A stretch of DNA of 64,000 nt, from contig NZ_JABASY010000002.1 in assembly GCF_016107685.1 (NCBI RefSeq), positions 434,001 through 498,000 on the forward strand, written 5' to 3'. Source of the DNA: Brevibacterium yomogidense. GTDB taxonomy: Bacteria > Actinomycetota > Actinomycetes > Actinomycetales > Brevibacteriaceae. This document shows, in pieces, positions 17,386 to 26,443 of the stretch (the stretch's first letter is position 1; each line of letters begins with the position of its first letter). The translations under genes were made by a program, and so were the position numbers. Below the pieces are notes generated by a model that made no database searches, had not been told where the DNA came from, and saw only the letters and a list, made by a program, of their open reading frames with translations.

Positions 17386-17430
17386 ACGGTGGCCGGCGGC
17401 CGGAGGTCCGGCCGCCGGGTGGTCCACCGT
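17386..17430 (-). promoter_or_regulatory. long hairpin at the 5' end of the thiol-transferase transcript
   Basis: An inner 12-bp stem (CCGGCGGCCGGA at 17393-17404 with its complement at 17407-17418) is extended by a 7-bp outer stem (ACGGTGG at 17386-17392 with CCACCGT at 17424-17430), separated by a 5-base bulge on one side. The Shine-Dalgarno GGGAGG follows at once. It could protect or regulate the mRNA, or terminate fadD transcription. Confidence 0.6.
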
Positions 17431-17431
17431 C

Positions 17432-17437
17432 AGTCTA
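17432..17437 (-). promoter_or_regulatory. -10 box TAGACT upstream of the thiol-transferase gene
   Basis: TAGACT on the minus strand would start transcription near 17425, at the first bases of the outer hairpin stem. No clear -35 is visible. Confidence 0.45.
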
Positions 17438-17512
17438 CGTGCGGGCACCAGGCGAGGGCCTCGGCCGGTAGCCGACCGGTCTCCGGACGACACCCAGGAC
17501 GAGGGGTGAGCG

Positions 17513-19345
17513 TCAGGAGGCCTGGGCAGCACCGTAGATGTCGTCGAGGACGCCGTCGAAGTCCTCGAGGACGAGGTGGCGCTTCACCGACTGCTTCGCG
17601 GACAGATAGCCGTTCTCCTCGCTCAGGACGGTTGGGACGATGCGGAACTCCCGAATCGATTCCGCACGTGACACCTTCCGGTTGACACGCTCCACCGCCT
17701 TCGCCACCGCGTCGTGCACGACGGGGTGGACCGCGGCGTCCTCGACGCTCATGTCCGCCGGCAGGTCCTGGTTCGACAGCCAGCCCGGCAGCATCTCAGG
17801 ATCGAGGAAGATCAGCGCGGCGATGAAGTTCCGGTTGTCGCCCACCACCATCGGCTGGCCGATGATCGGGTGGCGGCGCAGCTCGTCCTCCAGCGGTGCC
17901 GGCGCGACGTTCTTGCCCGACGACGTGACGATGAGCTCCTTCTTGCGCCCCGTGATGCGGAGGAAGCCGTCCGCGTCGATCTCGCCGATGTCACCGGTGC
18001 GCAGCCAGTCGTCGTAGAAGGTGTCCGCCGTGGCCTGCTCGTTCTTCCAGTAGCCCTGGAAGACGCAGACACCCTTTGCGAGGACCTCACCGTCCGGAGC
18101 GATCGCGACCGCGCAGCCCGGCAGCGGCTTGCCGACTGTCCCCATCCGCGCGTCGTGCGGAACGCTCACCGTCACCGGCGCGGTCGTCTCGGTGAGGCCG
18201 TAGCCCTCGATGATGTCGATGCCGATCCCGCGGTAGAAGTGCCCCAGGTGCTCACCCAGCGGGCCTCCGCCGGATACCGCGTACTCGAGCCTGCCGCCCA
18301 TGACCTCGCGCAGCTTGTTGTACACGAGCCTGTCGAACACCGCGTGCTGCGCCCTGAGCGGGAGCGAGGGCCCGCCCTCGTCCAAGGACCGGGAGTACGC
18401 GACGGCGGTCTTCTGCGCGGCGCGGAAGATCTTGCCCTTGCCGCCGGCCTCCGCAGTGGCGAGCGCGGAGTTGAAGACCTTCTCGAAGACGCGGGGGACA
18501 CCCAGGATGTAGGTGGGCCGCACCTCGGCGAAGGTGTCCGTGAGGCGTCCGAGGTCGGAGGTGTGCGCCAGCACGCTGCCGACGTTGATCGCGAGCATCT
18601 GCACGAAGCGGGCGAACACGTGGGCGAGGGGGAGGAAGAGGAGGCAGACGGAGCCGGGGTGGAACACCTCGGGCACATGCTGCTGTGCTGATGCGACAGT
18701 CTCCACGAAGTTGCCGTGCGTGAGGACGCAGCCCTTCGACCGGCCGGTCGTGCCGGAGGTGTAGATGAGCGTCGCCATGGTGTCGCCCGTGACGGCCTTC
18801 CGGCGGGCTTCGAGTTCGTCGTCGGAGATGTCGCGGCCCAATGTTCGCAGCTCGTCGAGCCCGCCTTCGGCGAACACCCAGACGGGAACGGTGCCGGCGG
18901 CGATCCCGGCGTCCTGCGCGCCGCCCCGGGCGCGGTCCGCGTGCTCCGTCGACTCCACGAGTCCGAAGCCCACCTCCGCGTCCTCGATCATCCAGGCCAG
19001 CTGGTCGCGCGAGGAGGAGTCGTAGAAGGGGACGGTCACACCGCCGGCGAACCAGATCGCGTAATCGCAGAGCGTCCACTCGTAGGAGGTGGAGCCGAAG
19101 AGCGCGATCCGACCGCCGGGCTCGAGGCCTGCGGCGATGAGGCCCTTCGCCGTGGCGGTGACATCCTCGAGGAACTGCGCCCCACTCACGTCGTCCCACT
19201 GCCCCCGCGCCGATTCGCGCAGCATGAGAGTGCCGTCGGGATCGGCCTGGACACGCTCGAGCAGGACGTCGGTGATCGAGGAACCGGTGCGGAAATCGAT
19301 CCCGTCACCCGGCGTCACGGTCTGCGGCATGGTCGTCGATTCCAT
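17513..19345 (-). CDS. fadD: long-chain acyl-CoA synthetase (AMP-binding)
   Basis: This ANL-family enzyme activates fatty acids to acyl-AMP and then acyl-CoA. The AMP-binding signature TLIYTSGTTGRSKGCVLTH starts near residue 192. YGLTETTAPVT and DWLRTGDIGEIDADGFLRITGRKK supply the adenylate-contact and hinge motifs. A basic C-terminal region, AKAVERVNRKVSRAESIREF, resembles FadD15-type enzymes. Length is 610 aa, typical of that group. GAGAGG precedes the ATG. It is divergent from leuS and has no other beta-oxidation genes nearby, so a role in exogenous fatty acid activation or lipid synthesis is inferred. Confidence 0.92.
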   Translation of the reverse strand: MESTTMPQTVTPGDGIDFRTGSSITDVLLERVQADPDGTLMLRESARGQWDDVSGAQFLEDVTATAKGLIAAGLEPGGRIALFGSTSYEWTLCDYAIWFAGGVTVPFYDSSSRDQLAWMIEDAEVGFGLVESTEHADRARGGAQDAGIAAGTVPVWVFAEGGLDELRTLGRDISDDELEARRKAVTGDTMATLIYTSGTTGRSKGCVLTHGNFVETVASAQQHVPEVFHPGSVCLLFLPLAHVFARFVQMLAINVGSVLAHTSDLGRLTDTFAEVRPTYILGVPRVFEKVFNSALATAEAGGKGKIFRAAQKTAVAYSRSLDEGGPSLPLRAQHAVFDRLVYNKLREVMGGRLEYAVSGGGPLGEHLGHFYRGIGIDIIEGYGLTETTAPVTVSVPHDARMGTVGKPLPGCAVAIAPDGEVLAKGVCVFQGYWKNEQATADTFYDDWLRTGDIGEIDADGFLRITGRKKELIVTSSGKNVAPAPLEDELRRHPIIGQPMVVGDNRNFIAALIFLDPEMLPGWLSNQDLPADMSVEDAAVHPVVHDAVAKAVERVNRKVSRAESIREFRIVPTVLSEENGYLSAKQSVKRHLVLEDFDGVLDDIYGAAQAS

Positions 19346-19387
19346 CGGGGTGCCTCTCTGCAGCGGAAACGTCTGGCGTCGGCCCCC

Positions 19388-19393
19388 ATCCTA
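19388..19393 (-). promoter_or_regulatory. -10 box TAGGAT for fadD
   Basis: TAGGAT on the minus strand lies about 42 bases before the fadD ATG, giving a short leader that carries GAGAGG. No clear -35 is seen. Confidence 0.45.
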
Positions 19394-19465
19394 CGGCGAC
19401 GTAACGTCCGTCACGAAACTCGAGAGGTACTGGTCAGCCCCGAGCTGGATCGCGCCACGGCGGTC

Positions 19466-19501
19466 TAGGATGGAGGGGTCTCAAGACCCGCCCTTCCGGA
19501 A
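19466..19501 (+). promoter_or_regulatory. leuS promoter -10 and short structured leader
   Basis: TAGGAT at 19466-19471 is a -10 candidate. The leader holds GGGTCT-CA-AGACCC (19476-19489) and the palindrome TTCCGGAA (19494-19501), whose right half runs into the AAGGA Shine-Dalgarno. I see no T-box or leader peptide. Confidence 0.4.
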
Positions 19502-19513
19502 GGATCCCCGCCG

Positions 19514-22387
19514 ATGACCGCACCATCCGATCAGACGAGCCCCGTCGACCACAGGTACGACGCAGAGCTTGCGGATCGGATCGAGCGCAGATGGCAGGCC
19601 CGGTGGGCGCAGGAGCAGACCTTCGCCGCGCCCAATCCGACGGGGCACCTCGCCGATGCTGCGCCGGACCGGCCCGCCGGTGACCGCGAGCACGTCTACC
19701 TCATGGACATGTTCCCCTACCCGTCGGGCCGCGGCCTGCACGTCGGGCACCCCCTGGGCTATCTCGCGACCGACGTGTTCGCCCGCTACCACCGGATGCT
19801 GGGGCACAACGTCATGCACGCGCTGGGCTACGACTCCTTCGGCCTGCCGGCGGAGCAGTACGCCGTCCAGACGGGGCAGCACCCGCGTGTGACGACGGAG
19901 GAGAACATCGCGAACATGCGTCGTCAGCTCACCCGTCTGGGCCTGGGCCATGACGAGAGCCGCACGTTCTCCACGACGGACCCGGAGTTCGTCCGGTGGA
20001 CCCAGTGGATCTTCCTCCAGATCTTCAACAGCTGGTACGACCCGGACGCCGGCGACGGCGCAGGTGCCGCGCGCCCGATCGACACGCTCATCGCCCAGTT
20101 CGAAGCCGGTCGTCCCACGGGGCACGACCGGGAGTGGGCAGACCTCAGCTACGCGGAGCGCGAAGAGGTCCTCCAGGAGCACCGCCTCGCATACATCTCC
20201 GATTCGCCCGTCAACTGGTGCCCCGGGCTGGGCACGGTCCTCGCGAACGAGGAAGTGACGCCGGAGGGGCGGAGCGAGCGCGGGAACTTCCCGGTCTTCA
20301 CGCGGCGTCTGCGGCAGTGGAACATGCGCATCACCGCGTATGCGGACCGGCTGGCGGACGACCTCGACCTGGTCGACTGGCCCGACGCCGTCAAGCAGAT
20401 GCAGCGCAACTGGATCGGACGGTCGACGGGCGCACTCATCCGCTACCCCGCCGGTGCGGTCGACATCGAGGTCTACACGACGCGTGCCGACACACAGTTC
20501 GGCACGACGTACCTGGTCCTGTCGCCGGAGCACCCCCTGGTCGACGTGCTCACGGTCGATGCGTGGGACGCGGACGTGCCGGAGTCCTGGCGCGGCGAGG
20601 GTGCGACACCGACCGAGGCGATCGCCGCCTACCGCCGTGCTGCGGCCGCGAAGACGTCCGTCGAGCGGCAGGAGGACCGGACGAAGACCGGCGTCTTCAC
20701 CGGGACCTCCGTCGAGAACCCCGCGACCGGGGCCGAAGTGCCCGTGTTCGTCGCGGACTATGTGCTCATGAACTACGGGACCGGCGCCGTCATGGGTGTG
20801 CCCGGGGAGGACGCGCGCGACTGGGACTTCGCGAAGGCGTTCGGCCTGCCGTACATCCGCACGGTGCAGCCGCCTGCGGAGCACGATGAGGACTCCGTCT
20901 ACACGGGCGACGGTGCGAAGATCAATTCCGCGAACGACGAGATCGACCTCAACGGGACGACCATCGACGAGGCGAAGGCGGCGATGCTCGGCTGGCTGGA
21001 GGGGAAGGGGCTCGCGAAGCCGTCCACCCAGTACCGGCTGCGCGACTGGCTGTTCTCCCGACAGCGGTACTGGGGTGAGCCCTTCCCGATCGTGTACGAC
21101 GAATCCGGGGCCCCGCACGCCATCCCGGACGACCAGCTGCCCGTCGACCTGCCGGAGGTCCCGGACTTCTCGCCGCGCACCTTCGCCGCGGACGACGTCG
21201 ACAGCGAACCGGAGGCGCCGCTCAGCCGCAACCACGAGTGGGCGGAGGTCGAACTCGACCTGGGCGACGGCCCGCGCATGTACCGGCGCGACACGAACAC
21301 CATGCCGAACTGGGCCGGATCGTCCTGGTACCAGTTCCGCTATGCGGACCCGACGAACGCGCGGGAGTTCGTCGCGCCGGAGAACGAGGCCTACTGGCTG
21401 GGGCCCACCGCGGCGAAGCCCGCCGGTGGTGCGGACCTGTACGTCGGAGGCGTCGAGCACGCGGTGCTGCACCTCCTGTACTCCCGGTTCTGGCACAAGG
21501 TCCTCTACGACCTGGGCTTCTCGTCGTCGTTCGAACCGTTCCACAAGCTCATCAACCAGGGCTACATCCAGGCATTCGCGTTCACCGACGCGCGCGGCGC
21601 CTACGTGCCGGCGGGAGAGGTCGAGGAGCGCGTCGGGGACGACGGCACCTCCACGTGGTGGTGGGGTGGGCAGCAGGTCGACCGCGAGTACGGGAAGATG
21701 GGCAAGTCGCTCAAGAACGTCGTGACCCCGGATGAGATGTACGAGCAGTTCGGAGCGGACACGTTCCGCGTGTACGAGATGTCGATGGGGCCGCTCGAGG
21801 TGTCACGCGCGTGGGAGACGCGCGCGGTCGTGGGCGCCCATCGGTTCCTGCAGCGTGTCTGGCGACTCGTCGTGGACGAGGAGACCGGCGGCCTGCGCGT
21901 CGACGAGTCGCCCGCGGACACGGACACGCTGCGTGTCCTCCACCAGACGATCGCCGGAGTGCGCGAGGACCTCGAGCACTTCCGCAACAACACGGTCGTC
22001 TCTAAGCTCATCGTCCTCACGAACCACCTCACGAAGACGGGGGTCGCATCGCGGGAAGCGGTCGAACCGCTCACGCTCATGCTGGCACCGCTTGCTCCGC
22101 ATCTCGCAGAGGAGCTGTGGGAGCGCCTGGGCCATGCGGAGTCGCTCACCTATGAGCCGTTCCCCGAAGCCGATCCCCAGCACCTCGTCGCGGACACCGT
22201 CACGGCGGTCGTCCAGGTGAAGGGCAAGGTGCGTGCTCGATTGGAGGTCGCCCCGGACATCGGCGCGGACGAACTCGAGCGGATGGCCCGCGAAGCGCCG
22301 GGCGCGCAGCGTGCACTGGACGGAGCAGGGATCCGCAAGGTGATCGTCAAGGCGCCCAAGCTCGTCAACATCGTCCCCGACGCGTAA
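19514..22387 (+). CDS. leuS: leucyl-tRNA synthetase
   Basis: This class Ia synthetase charges tRNA-Leu. The HIGH-type motif is HVGH at residues 76-79 within [16 protein letters not shown], and the KMSKS-type motif is KMGKS at about 728-732. The CP1 editing domain lies between them, with the [11 protein letters not shown] segment. A C-terminal domain ends in [16 protein letters not shown]. Length is 957 aa, in the usual range for actinobacteria. AAGGA lies before the ATG. The TAA stop is the only one I noted in this window. nadE starts 10 bases downstream. Confidence 0.96.
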   Translation: MTAPSDQTSPVDHRYDAELADRIERRWQARWAQEQTFAAPNPTGHLADAAPDRPAGDREHVYLMDMFPYPSGRGLHVGHPLGYLATDVFARYHRMLGHNVMHALGYDSFGLPAEQYAVQTGQHPRVTTEENIANMRRQLTRLGLGHDESRTFSTTDPEFVRWTQWIFLQIFNSWYDPDAGDGAGAARPIDTLIAQFEAGRPTGHDREWADLSYAEREEVLQEHRLAYISDSPVNWCPGLGTVLANEEVTPEGRSERGNFPVFTRRLRQWNMRITAYADRLADDLDLVDWPDAVKQMQRNWIGRSTGALIRYPAGAVDIEVYTTRADTQFGTTYLVLSPEHPLVDVLTVDAWDADVPESWRGEGATPTEAIAAYRRAAAAKTSVERQEDRTKTGVFTGTSVENPATGAEVPVFVADYVLMNYGTGAVMGVPGEDARDWDFAKAFGLPYIRTVQPPAEHDEDSVYTGDGAKINSANDEIDLNGTTIDEAKAAMLGWLEGKGLAKPSTQYRLRDWLFSRQRYWGEPFPIVYDESGAPHAIPDDQLPVDLPEVPDFSPRTFAADDVDSEPEAPLSRNHEWAEVELDLGDGPRMYRRDTNTMPNWAGSSWYQFRYADPTNAREFVAPENEAYWLGPTAAKPAGGADLYVGGVEHAVLHLLYSRFWHKVLYDLGFSSSFEPFHKLINQGYIQAFAFTDARGAYVPAGEVEERVGDDGTSTWWWGGQQVDREYGKMGKSLKNVVTPDEMYEQFGADTFRVYEMSMGPLEVSRAWETRAVVGAHRFLQRVWRLVVDEETGGLRVDESPADTDTLRVLHQTIAGVREDLEHFRNNTVVSKLIVLTNHLTKTGVASREAVEPLTLMLAPLAPHLAEELWERLGHAESLTYEPFPEADPQHLVADTVTAVVQVKGKVRARLEVAPDIGADELERMAREAPGAQRALDGAGIRKVIVKAPKLVNIVPDA

Positions 22388-22397
22388 GGAGACCTCC

Positions 22398-23216
22398 ATG
22401 CCCGCCAGTCCCGAAGAGATCCGTGCAGCTCTGGGCGTGCAGGCGCAGATAGATCCCCACAAGGAGGTCGAGAGGCGCATCCGGTTCCTCGTCGAGTACG
22501 CGCGGAGGACGGGTGCGCGCGGTTTCGTGCTGGGGATCTCCGGAGGGCAGGACTCGAGCCTCGCGGGACGGCTGTGCCAGCTTGCGGCGGAGGACCTCCG
22601 CCAGCAGGGTGTGCGTGCACGCTTCCATGCTCTGCGGCTTCCGTACGGAGCGCAGGCGGACGCGGACGACGCCTCGAGCGCCCTCGACTTCATACGGCCG
22701 GACGAGATCGTCGACTTCGATGTCAAGCCCGCGACGGACGTGCTCGTCGACACCCATGATGCGGCGGCCGGTCGTCCTCTTCCCGATTTCCACCGCGGCA
22801 ACGTCAAGGCCCGCATGAGGATGATCGCCCAGTACGCCGTGGCAGGGGAGAGGGGCGCACTCGTCGTCGGCACGGACCACGCGGCCGAGGCGGTGACGGG
22901 GTTCTTCACGAAATTCGGCGACGGCGGCGCCGACCTCATGCCGCTCACGGGACTCACGAAGAGGCAGGGCGCCGCCATGCTCCGTGCGCTCGGCAGCCCG
23001 GACCGCCTCTGGAAGAAGGTCCCCACCGCGGACCTGCTGGACGGGGAGCCGGGGCAGACGGATGAGGCCTCCCTGGGGCTCACATACGAGCAGATCGACG
23101 ATTTCCTCGAGGGGAAGGCCGTCCCGGAGACCGTCTCCCTCACTCTGCAGAGCCGCTTCTCGGTATCCGAGCACAAGCGTCGGACCCCACCGGGGCCGTC
23201 CGACACGTGGTGGTGA
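22398..23216 (+). CDS. nadE: NAD(+) synthetase, ammonia-dependent
   Basis: The enzyme converts deamido-NAD to NAD with ATP and ammonia. The PP-loop motif [15 protein letters not shown] is at about residues 45-59, and [28 protein letters not shown] is the conserved substrate-binding region. [18 protein letters not shown] matches the C-terminal signature. At 272 aa it is the short form without a glutaminase domain, so it must use free ammonia or an external donor. AAGGAGA precedes the ATG. It follows leuS by 10 bases, probably in the same operon. Confidence 0.94.
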   Translation: MPASPEEIRAALGVQAQIDPHKEVERRIRFLVEYARRTGARGFVLGISGGQDSSLAGRLCQLAAEDLRQQGVRARFHALRLPYGAQADADDASSALDFIRPDEIVDFDVKPATDVLVDTHDAAAGRPLPDFHRGNVKARMRMIAQYAVAGERGALVVGTDHAAEAVTGFFTKFGDGGADLMPLTGLTKRQGAAMLRALGSPDRLWKKVPTADLLDGEPGQTDEASLGLTYEQIDDFLEGKAVPETVSLTLQSRFSVSEHKRRTPPGPSDTWW

Positions 23217-23270
23217 GCCTCGGACGCCAGACCCTCGGGTCGGCTGCCCCCGTCTTCCTGGTTGAGACCC

Positions 23271-23960
23271 TCAGTCCTCGAGGATGCGGCTCACGAGGAT
23301 GATGCGGGAGAATTCCGCACGCGCCGCGAGGAAGGCATCCGCGCGCTCCTCCCCGGCTCGCTTCGCATCTCCGAACGCCTGCCAGCCGCCGTCGCGACGA
23401 TCACCGGGGACCAGCACGCGCTGCCCTTCGATGACGTCGGTCTCGCTGCGGATCCACGCGTCCAGCGCGCGAGCCGCCCGGTAGAACGTCATGAAGGCGC
23501 GGTGTGCGTGGGGCTCATCGAGTCGCGTGTGTGAGAAGTCCGACAGGAACGCGGAGAGCGGAGCAGTGAGGTCGTCCGGGAACTCCGTCACCTCCGCCTC
23601 GATCCGCAGACGCCGCACCAGCCCGTCGTTCTCGGGGAAGCGCTCTGTGATGTCCTTCGCCGCCTGGGAGTCCGCCCGGGCGAGCTCCTCCTGCGGTGTC
23701 TGACTCAGCTGCACCGGCGTGTAGGTCTCGTAGGCGTCCGCAGCCTCCGATGCGAGCGCGTCGATGCGGCTCTGGAGATGAGTCCACGTGAGAGACCACC
23801 CGAGCACCGCACCGGCCAGGAGCAGCACGGCGAGCACGAGCAGCAGCCAGGCGGTCCCGTGCAGCGGCGGTACGACCGCGCACACGAGGAGCACCACGCC
23901 CGCTGCGAGGAGGACGAGTGCGGAAGGAGTATTCACGAGGAAGTCACCGAAACGCTTCAC
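23271..23960 (-). CDS. hypothetical membrane protein with two N-terminal spans
   Basis: I do not recognise a family. The 229-aa protein begins with two hydrophobic segments (about residues 13-32 and 36-56) followed by a largely helical, charged soluble domain. Features include RIDALASEAADAYETY and HRAFMTFYRAARALDAWIRSE. The soluble part is likely cytoplasmic (inference). The GTG start is 6 bases beyond a TAGTCT box, consistent with a leaderless mRNA. It converges on nadE and is divergent from the UDP-glucose dehydrogenase gene. No functional hint comes from the context. Confidence 0.7.
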   Translation of the reverse strand: MKRFGDFLVNTPSALVLLAAGVVLLVCAVVPPLHGTAWLLLVLAVLLLAGAVLGWSLTWTHLQSRIDALASEAADAYETYTPVQLSQTPQEELARADSQAAKDITERFPENDGLVRRLRIEAEVTEFPDDLTAPLSAFLSDFSHTRLDEPHAHRAFMTFYRAARALDAWIRSETDVIEGQRVLVPGDRRDGGWQAFGDAKRAGEERADAFLAARAEFSRIILVSRILED

Positions 23961-23966
23961 GCCTTC

Positions 23967-23972
23967 AGACTA
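23967..23972 (-). promoter_or_regulatory. -10 box TAGTCT giving a leaderless mRNA
   Basis: TAGTCT on the minus strand is followed by 6 bases and GTG 23960; no Shine-Dalgarno is present. Confidence 0.45.
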
Positions 23973-23991
23973 CCCGGGGCGGCCCGTCCCC

Positions 23992-23997
23992 TATGCT
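23992..23997 (+). promoter_or_regulatory. -10 box TATGCT for the UDP-glucose dehydrogenase gene
   Basis: TATGCT would give a leader of about 60 bases ending in GGGGAGAAGCACT before ATG 24067. The -35 is not clear. Confidence 0.45.
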
Positions 23998-24066
23998 GAG
24001 GCGCGTACCGCGCGTCGCAGCGACACGAACCCGCTGGGCGCGAACACGCTGAAGGGGAGAAGCACT

Positions 24067-25377
24067 ATGACGACGCTGTCCGTTGTGGGTGTCGGGTATC
24101 TGGGAGCAGTGCACGCGGCCTCCATGGCATCACTCGGCCACACCGTGATCGGCGTCGACGTCGACGAGCGGAAGCTCGAGGACCTCGCTGCGGCGCGCGC
24201 CCCCTTCTTCGAGCCGGGCCTTCCCGAGCTGCTCGAGCGGACGCAGGACAGTGCACGCCTCTCCTTCACCTCGGACGCGTCCGTGGTGGCACCGGCGACG
24301 GTCCACTTCGTCTGCGTCGGCACGCCGCAGAGCGCGGACGGGCTGCACGCGGATCTCTCCCACGTCGACGCGGCGGTCGATTCGATCCTGCCCCACATCG
24401 GCCCGGGCCACCTGGTCGTGGGGAAGTCGACGGTGCCGGTCGGCACAGCCGAGCGGCTGGCAGGCAGGGTGCGTGCGACCGGTGCGGAGCTCGCCTGGAA
24501 CCCGGAGTTCCTCCGCGAGGGCAAGGCCGTCCAGGACACACTCACCCCTGATCGCCTGGTGTACGGGGTCCCGGACGGTGCCGCCGGTGAACGTGCCGCG
24601 CAGCAGCTCGACGAGGTCTACCGGTCCGTGCTGGACCTCGGCACCACCCGCATCATCGCCGACTACCCGACGGCGGAACTCGTGAAGACGGCAGCGAACT
24701 CGTTCCTCGCGACGAAGATCTCCTTCATCAACGCGATGGCCGAGCTGTGCGAGACGGCGGGCGGCGACGTCACGGTGCTGGCCGACGCGATCGGCATCGA
24801 CGACCGGATCGGACGGAAGTTCCTGAACGCGGGCCTGGGCTTCGGCGGCGGATGCCTGCCCAAGGACATCCGCGCCTTCATCGCGCGGGCCGACGACCTC
24901 GGCGCGGGAGAGGCCGTGAGCTTCCTCAAAGAGATCGACGCGATCAATCTGCGACGGCGCGACCGGATGGCCGACCTCGCGGTGGAGGTCTGCGGCGGTG
25001 ACGTCGACGGCGTGCACGTGACAGTGCTCGGGGCGGCGTTCAAACCGGACAGCGACGACACGCGCGACTCTCCGGCCCTGGCCGTCGCCGCCGCGCTCCG
25101 GGACCGCGGCGCGATCGTCACCGTCACGGACCCGGAGGCGATCGAGAACGCCAGCAGGCGGGAGCCGGACCTCACTTTCGAACCGGACCTCACGACGGCA
25201 CTCCGCGGTGCGGGCCTCGTGCTCCTCCTCACTGAGTGGACACAGTATCGTGAGCTCGACCCCCACAGCGTGGCCGACCTTGTGGACCGACCGCGGATCC
25301 TCGACGGCAGGAACGTCCTCGACCCCGCACGGTGGCGCGGTGCGGGGTGGACCTACCGAGCGCTCGGACGCCCGTGA
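24067..25377 (+). CDS. ugd: UDP-glucose 6-dehydrogenase family protein
   Basis: The enzyme oxidises UDP-glucose to UDP-glucuronate in two NAD-dependent steps. The Rossmann motif VVGVGYLGAVHAASMASLGH is at residues 6-25, the phosphate region CVGTPQSADG follows, and the catalytic cysteine sits in GLGFGGGCLPKD at about C263. The C-terminal domain has GAAFKPDSDDTRDSP. Length is 436 aa, normal. GGGGAGAAG gives a strong Shine-Dalgarno. No glycosyltransferase or polysaccharide genes flank it, so the end product (capsule, teichuronic acid or other glucuronide) is unknown. The closely related UDP-ManNAc dehydrogenases cannot be fully excluded. The stop overlaps the DegV start. Confidence 0.9.
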   Translation: MTTLSVVGVGYLGAVHAASMASLGHTVIGVDVDERKLEDLAAARAPFFEPGLPELLERTQDSARLSFTSDASVVAPATVHFVCVGTPQSADGLHADLSHVDAAVDSILPHIGPGHLVVGKSTVPVGTAERLAGRVRATGAELAWNPEFLREGKAVQDTLTPDRLVYGVPDGAAGERAAQQLDEVYRSVLDLGTTRIIADYPTAELVKTAANSFLATKISFINAMAELCETAGGDVTVLADAIGIDDRIGRKFLNAGLGFGGGCLPKDIRAFIARADDLGAGEAVSFLKEIDAINLRRRDRMADLAVEVCGGDVDGVHVTVLGAAFKPDSDDTRDSPALAVAAALRDRGAIVTVTDPEAIENASRREPDLTFEPDLTTALRGAGLVLLLTEWTQYRELDPHSVADLVDRPRILDGRNVLDPARWRGAGWTYRALGRP

Positions 25378-26312
25378 GCGCCGCCGGGCGCGGCACGCGC
25401 GGTCGACGGCCGGGGGAGGACGACACGGATTCGGAGATCGGCCTCGTCGTCGACTCGACGGTCCTCCTCACGGAGGGGGAGAAGCAGCGCATCGAGGCTG
25501 CGCTGAACGGGCGGTTCGCCGTCGTCCCGCTCTCCATCATCGTCGACGACGTCGAGCACGCGGACGGCCACCTGGCACCGTCCGAACTCTGCGCGGCCAT
25601 GACCGCGGGTGCACAGGTGAGCACGTCTATGCCCACGACCACCGCGTTCCGGGAGGCGTACGCGGAACTGCGGGCGCGCGGCTGCGATCACATCCTCGTC
25701 CTCACCCTGTCCGCAGCGCTGTCGGGCACATACGACTCCGCAGTGTCCGCCGCGAAGGACGCCGAGGTCTCCGTCACCGTCGTCGACTCCCGGACGACGT
25801 CTGCGGCGGCCGGTGGCGCAGCGCTGCTCATGGCGGACGGCGCGGCGGAAGGCCGCGGAGTCGCCGCCCTGCGGGCCGCCGGGGAGGACTACCTGCGGGA
25901 GGAGACGTTCGTCGTCTTCTGCCCCGCCACGCTCGAGCATCTGGAGCGCGGCGGCCGGATCGGTCGCGCCGCGTCCCTGCTGGGCCGGGCGCTGTCGATC
26001 GTCCCCGTGCTCGGACTCACCGACGGTGTCGTCGACTCGATCGCCCGCGTCCGCACCGTGCGCAAGGCGCACGCCCGCATGATCACGGAATCCCTCACGG
26101 TCGCGAGAAGCCTGGCCGACTGCGAGATCACCGTGCTCGTGTCGGAGGGGTCGCTCGACGACGCCGACGGAGGGGCGGGCGCAGTCCACGCAGAGCTCGA
26201 GGAGGCAGCGCGCGCCGAAGGCTGGGGACTGAGTGCGGGGGTACTCTCACCGGTCCTCACGGCACACGTGGGGCCCGGAGCCGTCGGCATCGTCGTACGA
26301 GGTCGCAGCTGA
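25374..26312 (+). CDS. DegV family fatty-acid-binding protein
   Basis: DegV proteins bind fatty acids and, in Firmicutes, serve as FakB subunits of fatty acid kinase. Visible features are GLVVDSTVLL near residue 24, TSMPTTTAFREAYAEL (substrate-pocket loop) and LTLSAALSGTYDSAVSAAK. Length is 312 aa including an N-terminal extension of about 22 residues that starts at the GTG overlapping the upstream stop (GTGA). No fakA-like kinase is visible in the window. In actinobacteria a DegV gene commonly precedes the com genes, as here. Confidence 0.87.
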   Translation: MSAAGRGTRGRRPGEDDTDSEIGLVVDSTVLLTEGEKQRIEAALNGRFAVVPLSIIVDDVEHADGHLAPSELCAAMTAGAQVSTSMPTTTAFREAYAELRARGCDHILVLTLSAALSGTYDSAVSAAKDAEVSVTVVDSRTTSAAAGGAALLMADGAAEGRGVAALRAAGEDYLREETFVVFCPATLEHLERGGRIGRAASLLGRALSIVPVLGLTDGVVDSIARVRTVRKAHARMITESLTVARSLADCEITVLVSEGSLDDADGGAGAVHAELEEAARAEGWGLSAGVLSPVLTAHVGPGAVGIVVRGRS

Positions 26313-26443
26313 CCCACTGGCGGTCACAGCGAGGCCCCGTGCACGCAGTGGGATGCGAACGGGTTCCTGTGGACCCGCCTGCTGCCGTCCTCAGCTGACA
26401 TCACCCCGATCACAGGACTGCACAGCGTGTCGAACATGAGTGC

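Noticed and set aside
19481..21544. Long minus-strand open frame (687 codons) opposite leuS
   Set aside because: It lies wholly opposite a clear leucyl-tRNA synthetase, has Arg/Val/Asp-rich composition without motifs, and is a typical GC-rich shadow.
23221..23277. Direct repeat AGACCCTC and a small GACCC-TC-GGGTC stem between nadE and the hypothetical gene
   Set aside because: The stem is only 5 bp and the repeat 8 bp; too weak to call a terminator or operator.
26314..26354. CCCACTG...CAGTGGG inverted repeat after the degV gene
   Set aside because: The stem is 7 bp with a 27-base loop; chance occurrence is likely.
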